Below, one piece after another: positions 1 through 5,658 of a stretch of 6,672 bases of DNA; the stretch's first letter is position 1, and every line of letters begins with the position of its first letter. Both the position numbers and the translations under genes were made by a program. This stretch comes from an uncultured Collinsella sp. (GTDB lineage: Bacteria; Actinomycetota; Coriobacteriia; Coriobacteriales; Coriobacteriaceae), in contig USBA01000103.1 in NCBI GenBank assembly GCA_900552735.1, positions 1 through 6,672 of the forward strand. The letters run 5' to 3'. The notes under the pieces are model-generated. The model had not been told where the DNA came from, did not search any database, and saw only the letters and a program-made list of their open reading frames with translations.

Positions 1-1546
1 TTTCGACAGCACGCGCTCGGGCGACATCATGAGCTTCTTCACCAACGACGTCGACACGGTCTCCGAGGCACTCAACAACAGCTTTGCCAACGTGATTCAG
101 GCGACAATCCAGCTGATCGGCACCACGGCCATGCTCATCATCCTTAACTGGCGGCTTACGATTATCACGCTTGTGTGCGACGCGGCCATCGTGCTGTACG
201 CGCGCTACTCGGGCATGCGGTCCAAGCGCTTCTTTGCCGCCCAGCAGGGCTCCCTCGCCGATCTGGACGGATACGTTGAGGAGATGGTCTCGGGCCAAAA
301 GGTCATCAAGGTTTTTAACCATGAACAGGCCAACGTTGCCGGTTTCGATGCACGCAACCAGGAGCTGCGCCGTACCGGTGGCGCTGCGCAGGCCTACGCC
401 AACTCCATGGTGCCCATGACCGTTGCAATCGGCTACGCCAACTACGCCATCGTCGCCGTGGCGGGCGGCATACTCTGCATCAAGGGGCTCGCCGACGTAG
501 GTGCGCTCGCGAGCTATCTGGTCTTTGTACGCCAGGCGGCCATGCCCATCAACCAGTTTACGCAGCTCGGCAACTTCTTGCTTAACGCACTGGCCGGCGC
601 CGAGCGCTTGTTTGCCGCCATGGATTTTAAGCCCGAGGTGGACGAGGGCTGCGTGGAGCTGGTGCAGACGGGCGATGCCGCGTGGGCGTGGAAGATTCCC
701 AAGGGCCAGGGCGTGGGCGCGTACGGGCATCTGCATGATGTGGCAGCCGTTGATGAGTCGGGCCGCGCGGTGGCTGCCGACGGCACCGAGCTCACGTGCG
801 GCTTGGTCCCGCTTGCCGGCGACGTGCGCTTCCATGCCGTGGACTTTTCCTACGTGCCGGGCACCCGCGTGCTCACGGATCTCAACCTGTTTGCCAAGCC
901 GGGGCAAAAGATTGCGTTTGTGGGCTCGACGGGCGCCGGAAAGACGACCATCACCAACCTCATCAACCGCTTCTACGAGGTCGATGACGGCGAGATCACG
1001 TACGACGGCATCGACGTCAAGCACATTGCCAAGGCCAGCCTGCGCGGATCGCTCGGCATTGTGCTGCAGGACACGCACCTGTTTAGCGGCACCATTGCGC
1101 AGAACATCCGCTTTGGCAAGCTCGACGCGACTGACGAGGAGGTGCGCGCCGCAGCCGAGGCAGCCTGCGCGGATTCGTTTATCCGCCGCCTGCCTAGAGG
1201 CTACGACACGCCGGTCACGGCCGACGGCGCCAACCTGTCGCAGGGCCAGCGCCAGTTGCTCGCCATCGCGCGCGTGGCCGTTGCCGACCCGCCGGTGCTC
1301 ATTCTGGACGAGGCCACGAGCTCCATCGACACGCGCACCGAAAAGCTCATCGAGCGCGGTATGGACCGCATCATGCGCGGACGCACCACGTTTATGATCG
1401 CGCACCGCCTGTCCACCGTCCGCGACGCCGATGCCATCATGGTCCTCGACCACGGCCGCATCATCGAGCGCGGCACGCACGAAGAGCTGCTCGCTCAGCA
1501 CGGCGAGTACTGGCAGCTTGCGCATGGCTTAAAAGAGCTGGATTAA
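1..1546 (+). CDS. ABC transporter, fused permease and ATP-binding half-transporter (5' partial)
   Basis: Inner-membrane ABC exporter of the fused permease-ATPase type; it probably works as a dimer, often with a second half encoded next door. The reading frame is open from base 2 (FDSTRSGDIMSFFTNDVDTV is typical mid-permease sequence), so the ATG at 29 is internal and roughly 100 or more N-terminal residues lie upstream. In-window there are 514 codons before the TAA at 1544. Hydrophobic permease helices run from about 85 to 600. The ATPase domain begins near 818 and has every expected motif: Walker A GSTGAGKT (923-946), Q-loop Gln (1067-1069), signature LSQGQ (1235-1249), Walker B LILDEATSS (from 1298) with catalytic Glu at 1310-1312, and H-loop His (1403-1405). 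The segment 641-817 is a linker of about 59 residues between permease and ATPase, longer than usual. All catalytic residues are intact, so it should be functional. The substrate cannot be told from sequence. Confidence 0.95.
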   Translation, partial: FDSTRSGDIMSFFTNDVDTVSEALNNSFANVIQATIQLIGTTAMLIILNWRLTIITLVCDAAIVLYARYSGMRSKRFFAAQQGSLADLDGYVEEMVSGQKVIKVFNHEQANVAGFDARNQELRRTGGAAQAYANSMVPMTVAIGYANYAIVAVAGGILCIKGLADVGALASYLVFVRQAAMPINQFTQLGNFLLNALAGAERLFAAMDFKPEVDEGCVELVQTGDAAWAWKIPKGQGVGAYGHLHDVAAVDESGRAVAADGTELTCGLVPLAGDVRFHAVDFSYVPGTRVLTDLNLFAKPGQKIAFVGSTGAGKTTITNLINRFYEVDDGEITYDGIDVKHIAKASLRGSLGIVLQDTHLFSGTIAQNIRFGKLDATDEEVRAAAEAACADSFIRRLPRGYDTPVTADGANLSQGQRQLLAIARVAVADPPVLILDEATSSIDTRTEKLIERGMDRIMRGRTTFMIAHRLSTVRDADAIMVLDHGRIIERGTHEELLAQHGEYWQLAHGLKELD

Positions 1547-1596
1547 CCCGTTCGAGCACGATGCTTTGACCCCTCCGTGCCCCCTCACCTCGCCTC

Positions 1597-1661
1597 AAAC
1601 CATCACAACATTCGACGTTTTTTGCCAATAACGGGAAAAGCATCGAATGTTGTGATGGTTT
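1597..1661. repeat. 65-nt palindromic repeat, copy 1 (possible terminator)
   Basis: A perfect 19-bp inverted repeat: left arm AAACCATCACAACATTCGA at 1597-1615, right arm its exact reverse complement at 1643-1661. The 27-nt centre pairs further (T1619-T1622 with A1636-A1639). It sits 50 nt after the ABC transporter stop. The right arm runs into TTTTT (1659-1663), so in the + direction it could act as a Rho-independent terminator. A second copy with identical arms is at 2839-2903. Two near-identical copies point to a dispersed repeat family rather than a gene-specific terminator. The rest of the 1547-1762 gap shows no gene. Confidence 0.9.
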
Positions 1662-1753
1662 TTCTACCACTCAATCGGGTGGAATCGCTTTCTTGCGCAC
1701 GAAGGTGTGCGGGCCCGTGGGCAGGGGAATAAGGTTGGTTATCCGACTCCATT

Positions 1754-1759
1754 GGAGGG
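1754..1759 (+). promoter_or_regulatory. Shine-Dalgarno for the nuclease-like gene
   Basis: GGAGGG lies 3 nt before the ATG at 1763 (4 nt if only GGAGG is counted). The spacing is short but usable. It fixes the start of the 345-aa gene, because an overlapping reading frame that begins at 1707 has no protein-like sequence. Confidence 0.6.
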
Positions 1760-1762
1760 CTC

Positions 1763-2800
1763 ATGGACCTGCCGATCGTCCTGTCCCATAAGACTGCCTG
1801 GCTGTACCACAACGTGGCGCGCCCGTCCGAGCCGCTCTCGCGAGCAAGCAGCCTATACGATGAGGACTCGCTTGCCAACGAGGCGGAGCCGACTGCGGAC
1901 CTGCCCAAATTGGGGCTCGATGCCAAGGGGCTGAGGGCTTCAGCGGCAGTTGGGATCGTTACCGACTATCTGGTTGCGCTTGGTATTCCACGAGAAGAGC
2001 TCGATCATATCGACACGCTCGTCAACTTCGATTTTGAGCGCTCGACGCCGGCTGGATTTAGGTGCCACGTGTTTGGGGCGCCGGTACCTCCAGGCCATCT
2101 TATCGAGGTGGCAGAGGGCCTTCTAGTGGTTGACGAGGCCATGTGCTTTGTTCAAGCGGGTTCGTGGATGAGCGAGCCCGAGCAGCTGGAATATGGCTAC
2201 GAAATCTGTGCCCGATACCATTTGAATCATCTGTCGACAGGCGATTATATCGAGATGGGGCAGAGGTATACCGTTGCCGACTTGATTGCCTATTGCAATG
2301 AGAACCGATCTCGTCAGGGGGCTGTACGCGCGGCCGCCGTGCTCAAGCGCGTGCACGATGGCGCGCGGTCGCCCATGGAGACGGCCACCGCAATCATGGT
2401 CGTAGCAAAACGTTCCCAGGGAGGGCTGGGATGCGCCAAGATCGAGCTCAACCATCGGGTCGATGTTCCCGACGAGTTCAAGTATCTCGCAAAGGCCGGG
2501 TATTTCGAGATCGACGTATATGCGCCTGCGAGCGGTACAGGGATTGAATACAACGGCTCGGACCATCTTGATAAACAGCGCAGCGCGTCGGATGCGGAGC
2601 GTATGGCCGTGCTGAGCGCGCTGGGCTTTAGGATGATCGTCCTCACCGGGACTCAGTTTGCCCACCAGCTGCAATTGCACCGGGCGATGAACGCTATCGC
2701 GCTCGCTATGGGCCTCAAGTGCGACCGAAGCGAAGCGTTTCAGAAGCGGCAGAACGACCTGCGAGAATTCGTGATTCGTCACTGGGACGGTGGCCTTTAG
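1763..2800 (+). CDS. Hypothetical protein with C-terminal DUF559/Vsr-like PD-(D/E)xK nuclease domain
   Basis: 345 aa, start chosen for ATG plus GGAGGG. The C-terminal part (about 195-320) resembles the DUF559/Vsr-like branch of PD-(D/E)xK nucleases. SPMET (Glu206) matches the leading acidic position of that family. EIDVYAP (Asp251) and GIEYNGSDH (Glu262, His268) match the D...E(Y/V)(D/N)G..H core. DAERMAVLSALGFRMIVLT (277-295) matches the usual D..R...L...G..v.R/T helix-strand end. The N-terminal region (1-130) opens with PIVLSHKTAWLY, which recalls AbiEi-type antitoxin or regulator domains often fused to DUF559; this is weaker. No signal peptide or membrane segment is seen, so it is probably cytoplasmic. 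GC at third positions is lower than next door: 23 of 40 in codons 150-189, against 35 of 40 in the ABC gene from base 29. This suggests acquired or weakly selected DNA. It lies alone between two copies of a 65-nt palindrome. Coding status is strong; the nuclease assignment is moderate; the biological role (defence, element-related or other) is unknown. Confidence 0.8.
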   Translation: MDLPIVLSHKTAWLYHNVARPSEPLSRASSLYDEDSLANEAEPTADLPKLGLDAKGLRASAAVGIVTDYLVALGIPREELDHIDTLVNFDFERSTPAGFRCHVFGAPVPPGHLIEVAEGLLVVDEAMCFVQAGSWMSEPEQLEYGYEICARYHLNHLSTGDYIEMGQRYTVADLIAYCNENRSRQGAVRAAAVLKRVHDGARSPMETATAIMVVAKRSQGGLGCAKIELNHRVDVPDEFKYLAKAGYFEIDVYAPASGTGIEYNGSDHLDKQRSASDAERMAVLSALGFRMIVLTGTQFAHQLQLHRAMNAIALAMGLKCDRSEAFQKRQNDLREFVIRHWDGGL

Positions 2801-2838
2801 GGGTGCTTTGGTCCTTCTACGGGGTACCGTGGGCAGGC

Positions 2839-2903
2839 AAACCATCACAACATTCGACGTTTCTTGCCAAAAGCGGGAAAAGGATCGAATGTTGTGATGG
2901 TTT
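2839..2903. repeat. 65-nt palindromic repeat, copy 2
   Basis: Same element and orientation as the copy at 1597-1661. The 19-bp arms (2839-2857 and 2885-2903) are identical to copy 1 and perfectly complementary. The four differences (at 2863, 2871, 2873 and 2883) all fall in the 27-nt centre, giving 61 of 65 identical. It starts 38 nt after the nuclease-like gene stop. Only TTTG follows the stem, so a terminator role is weaker here than for copy 1. Confidence 0.9.
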
Positions 2904-2989
2904 GTATGCTGAGGATGGGCTTGGTTAGTTCGTTTTGCTCGAAGCGGCCCGTCCTGTCGTACGGGTGTCGGCATGATTCTCTCGTGGGG

Positions 2990-2995
2990 TATTAT
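2990..2995 (+). promoter_or_regulatory. Possible -10 element for the moaA operon
   Basis: TATTAT sits 41 nt upstream of the moaA start, in a locally AT-rich stretch that includes TATTATGTTTT. There is no convincing -35 hexamer at 16-18 nt spacing and no extended TG motif directly before it. It is the best candidate in the 2904-3035 gap, but weak. No complex structured leader resembling a molybdenum cofactor riboswitch was recognised there. Confidence 0.25.
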
Positions 2996-3023
2996 GTTTT
3001 CCGAAGAATAAAACGCCGCGCGA

Positions 3024-3030
3024 GGGGAGG
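3024..3030 (+). promoter_or_regulatory. Shine-Dalgarno deciding the GTG start of moaA
   Basis: GGGGAGG lies 5 nt before the GTG at 3036. This strong, well-spaced site supports a GTG start. The protein then opens MDGHVQHDGFGRDINYLRI, the normal N-terminal context for MoaA, with the first cluster cysteine at residue 25. Confidence 0.75.
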
Positions 3031-3035
3031 GCTGC

Positions 3036-4091
3036 GTGGACGGGCACGTGCAACATGACGGCTTTGGCCGCGATATCAACTACCTGCGCATTGCCGTTAC
3101 CGACAAGTGCAATTTCCGCTGCATTTACTGCATGCCGGCCGATGGCGTGGCGCCCCGTGCACACGACGAGCTGCTCAGCGCCGAGGAAATCGCCCGCTTT
3201 GTGCGCTTGGTAGCGGGGGAGGGCATTCGCCGCGTACGCCTGACGGGCGGCGAGCCGCTGGTCAGTCGCCGTATCATCCCGCTCATTCGCGACATTCGTG
3301 CGATTCCGCAGATCGAGGACATCTCGCTCACCACCAATGGCGCCCTGCTACCCAAGCTGGCGCCGCAGCTCAAAGATGCGGGGCTTAACCGCGTCAACAT
3401 TTCGCTCGACACACTCGATCCCTCGCTGTTTGGAAAGATCACGCGCCTGGGTCGACTCGAGCAGACCATGGCTGGCATCGATGCGGCGCTGGCTTGGGGC
3501 TTTGAGCCCGTTAAGGTCAACTGCGTTATTGTGCGCCGGCTCAACCAAGACGTGGCGGCCCTCGCGCGCATGACCGTCGACCGCCCTATCCACCTGCGCT
3601 TTATCGAATACATGCCCATTGGCGACGAACACACGAGCTCGCATTGCGCTGTGGACCCGCATGCGCCCGCGCTCAATCCCGAGCTGTGGGACGCGAGCGA
3701 TACCGTGCCGAGCGACGAGCTGCGGGCGCGCATCAATGCCGGGGCCGCCGCGACGGGACTTGGCGAGCTCGAGCCGCTCGACATCAACGACGCTCCTGCC
3801 GGCGCGGGTCCTGCGCGCTATTGGCACTTTCCGGGCGCGGCGGGAACGGTCGGCTTTATCAGCGCCATGTCCAATCATTTTTGCGCGAACTGCAACCGTC
3901 TGCGCCTGACGGCCGATGGCAACGTGCGTCCGTGCCTGTTCAGCGATGCCGAGTATTCGGTGCGCGACGCCCTGCGCCGTGGTGATGATATGCAGGTACT
4001 TTCGATTTGGCGCGATGCCGTGGCCCACAAACCGCAGGAACACGCGATAATTGAGGGCACGCAACGATTTATGTCCCAAATCGGAGGATGA
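3036..4091 (+). CDS. moaA: GTP 3',8-cyclase MoaA (radical SAM)
   Basis: Radical SAM enzyme that converts GTP to 3',8-cyclo-7,8-dihydro-GTP, the first step of molybdenum cofactor synthesis, in the cytoplasm. The protein is 351 aa, slightly longer than the roughly 330 aa usual for the family; some of the excess is an insert-like stretch around residues 196-226. The N-terminal 4Fe-4S motif is CNFRCIYC (Cys25, Cys29, Cys32). The SAM-binding LTGGEPL is at 69-75. The second, substrate-binding cluster follows the family pattern C-x2-C-x13-C (Cys283, Cys286, Cys300). The protein ends in Gly-Gly, the conserved MoaA tail needed for catalysis. Every key residue is present, so it should be active. The GTG start has a strong GGGGAGG 5 nt upstream. 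The stop at 4089-4091 is 4 nt before the moaC-mobB start, whose ribosome-binding site lies inside the last codons of moaA; the two genes are almost certainly co-transcribed and translationally coupled. Confidence 0.97.
   Translation: MDGHVQHDGFGRDINYLRIAVTDKCNFRCIYCMPADGVAPRAHDELLSAEEIARFVRLVAGEGIRRVRLTGGEPLVSRRIIPLIRDIRAIPQIEDISLTTNGALLPKLAPQLKDAGLNRVNISLDTLDPSLFGKITRLGRLEQTMAGIDAALAWGFEPVKVNCVIVRRLNQDVAALARMTVDRPIHLRFIEYMPIGDEHTSSHCAVDPHAPALNPELWDASDTVPSDELRARINAGAAATGLGELEPLDINDAPAGAGPARYWHFPGAAGTVGFISAMSNHFCANCNRLRLTADGNVRPCLFSDAEYSVRDALRRGDDMQVLSIWRDAVAHKPQEHAIIEGTQRFMSQIGG
4083..4087 (+). promoter_or_regulatory. Shine-Dalgarno deciding the moaC-mobB start
   Basis: GGAGG lies 8 nt before the ATG at 4096 and within the last codons of moaA (the Gly-Gly codons). 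It favours 4096 over the in-frame ATG at 4051 inside moaA, which lacks such a site. Confidence 0.8.
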
Positions 4092-4095
4092 TCAT

Positions 4096-5394
4096 ATGGC
4101 CAAGAGCAGGTACGCCGATGCCACCAAGGCCGCTCGCAGGGCCGCGATGTCTGCCCACAAAGCCACGGCTACTGACAGCGACGCCGATGCGTCCGCGCAG
4201 CCGACTGCCAGTGCTGCCACCGAGCCCGCCCGCGACGCCCGTCGCGACGAGCTGACGCACGTGGACGCCAAGGGCGAGGTACGCATGGTCGACGTGTCCG
4301 ACAAGGCCGAGACCCATCGCATTGCCATCGCCGAGGGCACCATCCTCATGCATCCCGAGACGCAGGCCATGGTGCTGCAGGACCGCGCCAAAAAGGGCGA
4401 CGTGCTTGCTTGCGCGCGCGTGGCGGGCATCATGGCCATCAAACGCACGAGCGACATCATCCCCATGTGCCATCCGTTGCTCATTACCAAGAGCAAGTGC
4501 GATATTGCGCCCATCGCTCCGGCGGGGACGCCTGTCGATGACGTGCCCGAGGGCTGGGCGCCGGCGCGCGCGGACGGGCAGGTTGGCTTTCACGTGCTGG
4601 TTACGGCCGGCGTGACGGGCAAGACGGGTATCGAGATGGAGGCGTTGACCGGCGCGAGCGCCGCGTGCCTGACCATCTATGACATGTGCAAGGCGGTCGA
4701 TCGCGGTATGGAGATCGTCGACGTGCGCCTGCTGCACAAGGAGGGCGGCCGCTCGGGCGTGTGGGATCGTGCAGAGCGTCAGACCGCTGCTGCTGAGGCC
4801 GTGGCCGCTGACGGTGTTGCACCCGCGAGCGCACCCGTCGCCGTCGCACCCGCAGCTCCGACACCGGCCGTCCCCGCGATCGCGTTTATCGGCTACCAAA
4901 ACTCGGGCAAGACCACACTTGTCGAGAAGGTTATCGCCGAGCTCACCCGCCGCGGCCTGCGCGTGGGTTCGCTCAAGCATCATGGGCACCACGGCTTTGA
5001 TATCGATGTGCCCGCTAAGGATACGTGGCGCCATCATCAGGCCGGATCCAAGCACGTGGGACTCATCTGCGCCACGCGCTGGGCGGAGTACGCCGACACG
5101 CGCGAGGAGGACGAGATGCCCGCTCGCGAGCTGCTGTCGCGTTACAACGATGTCGACGTGGTGATCATCGAGGGCTACAAGACCGAGGGCTTCGACAACA
5201 TCGTGGTTGCGCGCTCTGGCGTGGATCGCCTGCGCGGCAAGAGCTCGCTCGATCTGGTCGACGGCCGCACGCTGGCCCTTGCCTGCAACGAGGCCCTGGC
5301 GCGTCAGGCTTTTGACGCTGGCTTTGCGACCCGAGCCATCAACATCAACGACGCCCGAGCCATCTGCGACCTGATCCAAGACCATCTGGCCTAA
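4096..5394 (+). CDS. Fused MoaC (cyclic pyranopterin monophosphate synthase) - MobB (GTP-binding adaptor)
   Basis: 432 aa, two domains of the molybdenum cofactor pathway in one chain. Residues 1-51 are an Ala-rich, low-complexity extension not usual in MoaC. Residues 52-228 are MoaC, which turns the MoaA product into cyclic pyranopterin monophosphate. Family signatures are MCHPLLITK (124-132, His126), GIEMEALTGAS (178-188) and IYDMCKAVD (194-202); Asp196 and Lys199 match the catalytic Asp128 and Lys131 of E. coli MoaC. Residues 229-260 are an Ala/Pro/Val linker. Residues 261-432 are MobB, a P-loop protein that assists MobA in attaching GMP to molybdopterin. It has Walker A GYQNSGKTT (266-274), SLKHHGHHGFDID (292-304) and DVVIIEGYK (354-362). 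Both domains look complete. The ATG at 4096 is chosen for its GGAGG and 4-nt gap from moaA. No stop or frameshift separates the domains, so this is a true fusion. No mobA is visible in the window. Confidence 0.95.
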   Translation: MAKSRYADATKAARRAAMSAHKATATDSDADASAQPTASAATEPARDARRDELTHVDAKGEVRMVDVSDKAETHRIAIAEGTILMHPETQAMVLQDRAKKGDVLACARVAGIMAIKRTSDIIPMCHPLLITKSKCDIAPIAPAGTPVDDVPEGWAPARADGQVGFHVLVTAGVTGKTGIEMEALTGASAACLTIYDMCKAVDRGMEIVDVRLLHKEGGRSGVWDRAERQTAAAEAVAADGVAPASAPVAVAPAAPTPAVPAIAFIGYQNSGKTTLVEKVIAELTRRGLRVGSLKHHGHHGFDIDVPAKDTWRHHQAGSKHVGLICATRWAEYADTREEDEMPARELLSRYNDVDVVIIEGYKTEGFDNIVVARSGVDRLRGKSSLDLVDGRTLALACNEALARQAFDAGFATRAININDARAICDLIQDHLA

Positions 5395-5432
5395 AACCTG
5401 CCAAAAAGGGACAGGTTTATTTTGGCAGGTTT
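5394..5432. terminator. Hairpin 1 after moaC-mobB, likely terminator or repeat element
   Basis: A perfect 13-bp stem, AAACCTGCCAAAA (5394-5406) with TTTTGGCAGGTTT (5420-5432) and a 13-nt loop. The left arm begins on the last base of the moaC-mobB TAA stop. An alternative pairing exists: AAACCTG (5394-5400) with CAGGTTT (5412-5418). The right arm ends in TTTAT rather than a long T-run, so termination is plausible but not classical. It may instead belong to a dispersed palindrome family, as it shares its apical core with the next hairpin. Confidence 0.6.
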
Positions 5433-5450
5433 ATCTGGGCAAACGTCATT

Positions 5451-5485
5451 TCCACCACAAAGGGGCCAGGCACCTTTGTGGTGGA
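5451..5485. repeat. Hairpin 2, palindromic element
   Basis: A perfect 13-bp stem, TCCACCACAAAGG (5451-5463) with CCTTTGTGGTGGA (5473-5485) and a 9-nt loop. It is 18 nt after hairpin 1. Its AAAGGGGCCAGG (5459-5470) matches AAAAGGGACAGG (5404-5415) of hairpin 1 at 10 of 12 positions although the outer stems differ. No T-run of length follows beyond TTTT at 5486-5489, so a terminator is possible, but a repeat family member is at least as likely. Confidence 0.65.
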
Positions 5486-5492
5486 TTTTGCT

Positions 5493-5529
5493 TTGGTAGA
5501 TGTGTGGGGCATGCCTTACAATCTACCAA
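5493..5529. repeat. Hairpin 3, imperfect palindrome
   Basis: TTGGTAGAT (5493-5501) pairs with ATCTACCAA (5521-5529), a 9-bp perfect outer stem. With one bulged base, several further inner pairs form around the central GGGGCATGCC. It does not share the core of hairpins 1 and 2. Function is unknown; it could belong to the same intergenic cluster or to the leader of the downstream transporter gene. Confidence 0.5.
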
Positions 5530-5610
5530 GTAGTTCATGACGGGCGAAAAACGGAGAGAAGGGGCTTGATGCGTCCTTAGTGTTTCTTGCGAATAGATTG
5601 ATTTGACAGA

Positions 5611-5629
5611 CGGTGGCGAATGCCCACCG
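5611..5629 (+). promoter_or_regulatory. Small inverted repeat upstream of the MFS gene, possible operator or leader hairpin
   Basis: CGGTGG (5611-5616) pairs with CCACCG (5624-5629) around a 7-nt loop. It begins 2 nt after a consensus-like TTGACA at 5603-5608. No -10 hexamer is found at normal spacing, so the promoter itself is not established. The palindrome could be an operator over a promoter or a leader hairpin. Low confidence. Confidence 0.25.
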
Positions 5630-5647
5630 CCCGTATTCGTATGAAAC

Positions 5648-5653
5648 AAGGAG
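5648..5653 (+). promoter_or_regulatory. Shine-Dalgarno deciding the MFS transporter start
   Basis: AAGGAG lies 5 nt before the ATG at 5659. It favours this start over the in-frame ATG at 5701, which has no comparable site. Confidence 0.8.
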
Positions 5654-5658
5654 TCTCC

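Noticed and set aside
29..31. ATG at 29 as the start of the ABC transporter
   Set aside because: The frame is open upstream to the window edge with conserved permease sequence, and no Shine-Dalgarno precedes it; the true start is outside.
501..1397. 298-codon + strand frame inside the ABC transporter
   Set aside because: Arg/Ser/Pro-rich translation in a shifted frame of a gene with all ABC motifs intact.
1597..2903. CRISPR array
   Set aside because: The repeated units are two palindromes more than 1 kb apart with a gene between them, not regularly spaced short repeats.
2904..3035. Molybdenum cofactor riboswitch before moaA
   Set aside because: Only a weak 5-bp stem (CCCGT 2948-2952 with ACGGG 2961-2965) is visible in 132 nt; no multi-stem structure was recognised.
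2123..3079. 318-codon open frame on the - strand
   Set aside because: It runs through the 65-nt palindrome, the intergenic gap and antisense to the well-supported nuclease-like gene, with no recognisable domain.
4069..5385. 438-codon open frame on the - strand
   Set aside because: It lies exactly antisense to moaC-mobB, has low-complexity His/Arg/Ala-rich translation and no ribosome-binding site. It is a by-product of strong third-position GC in the real gene.
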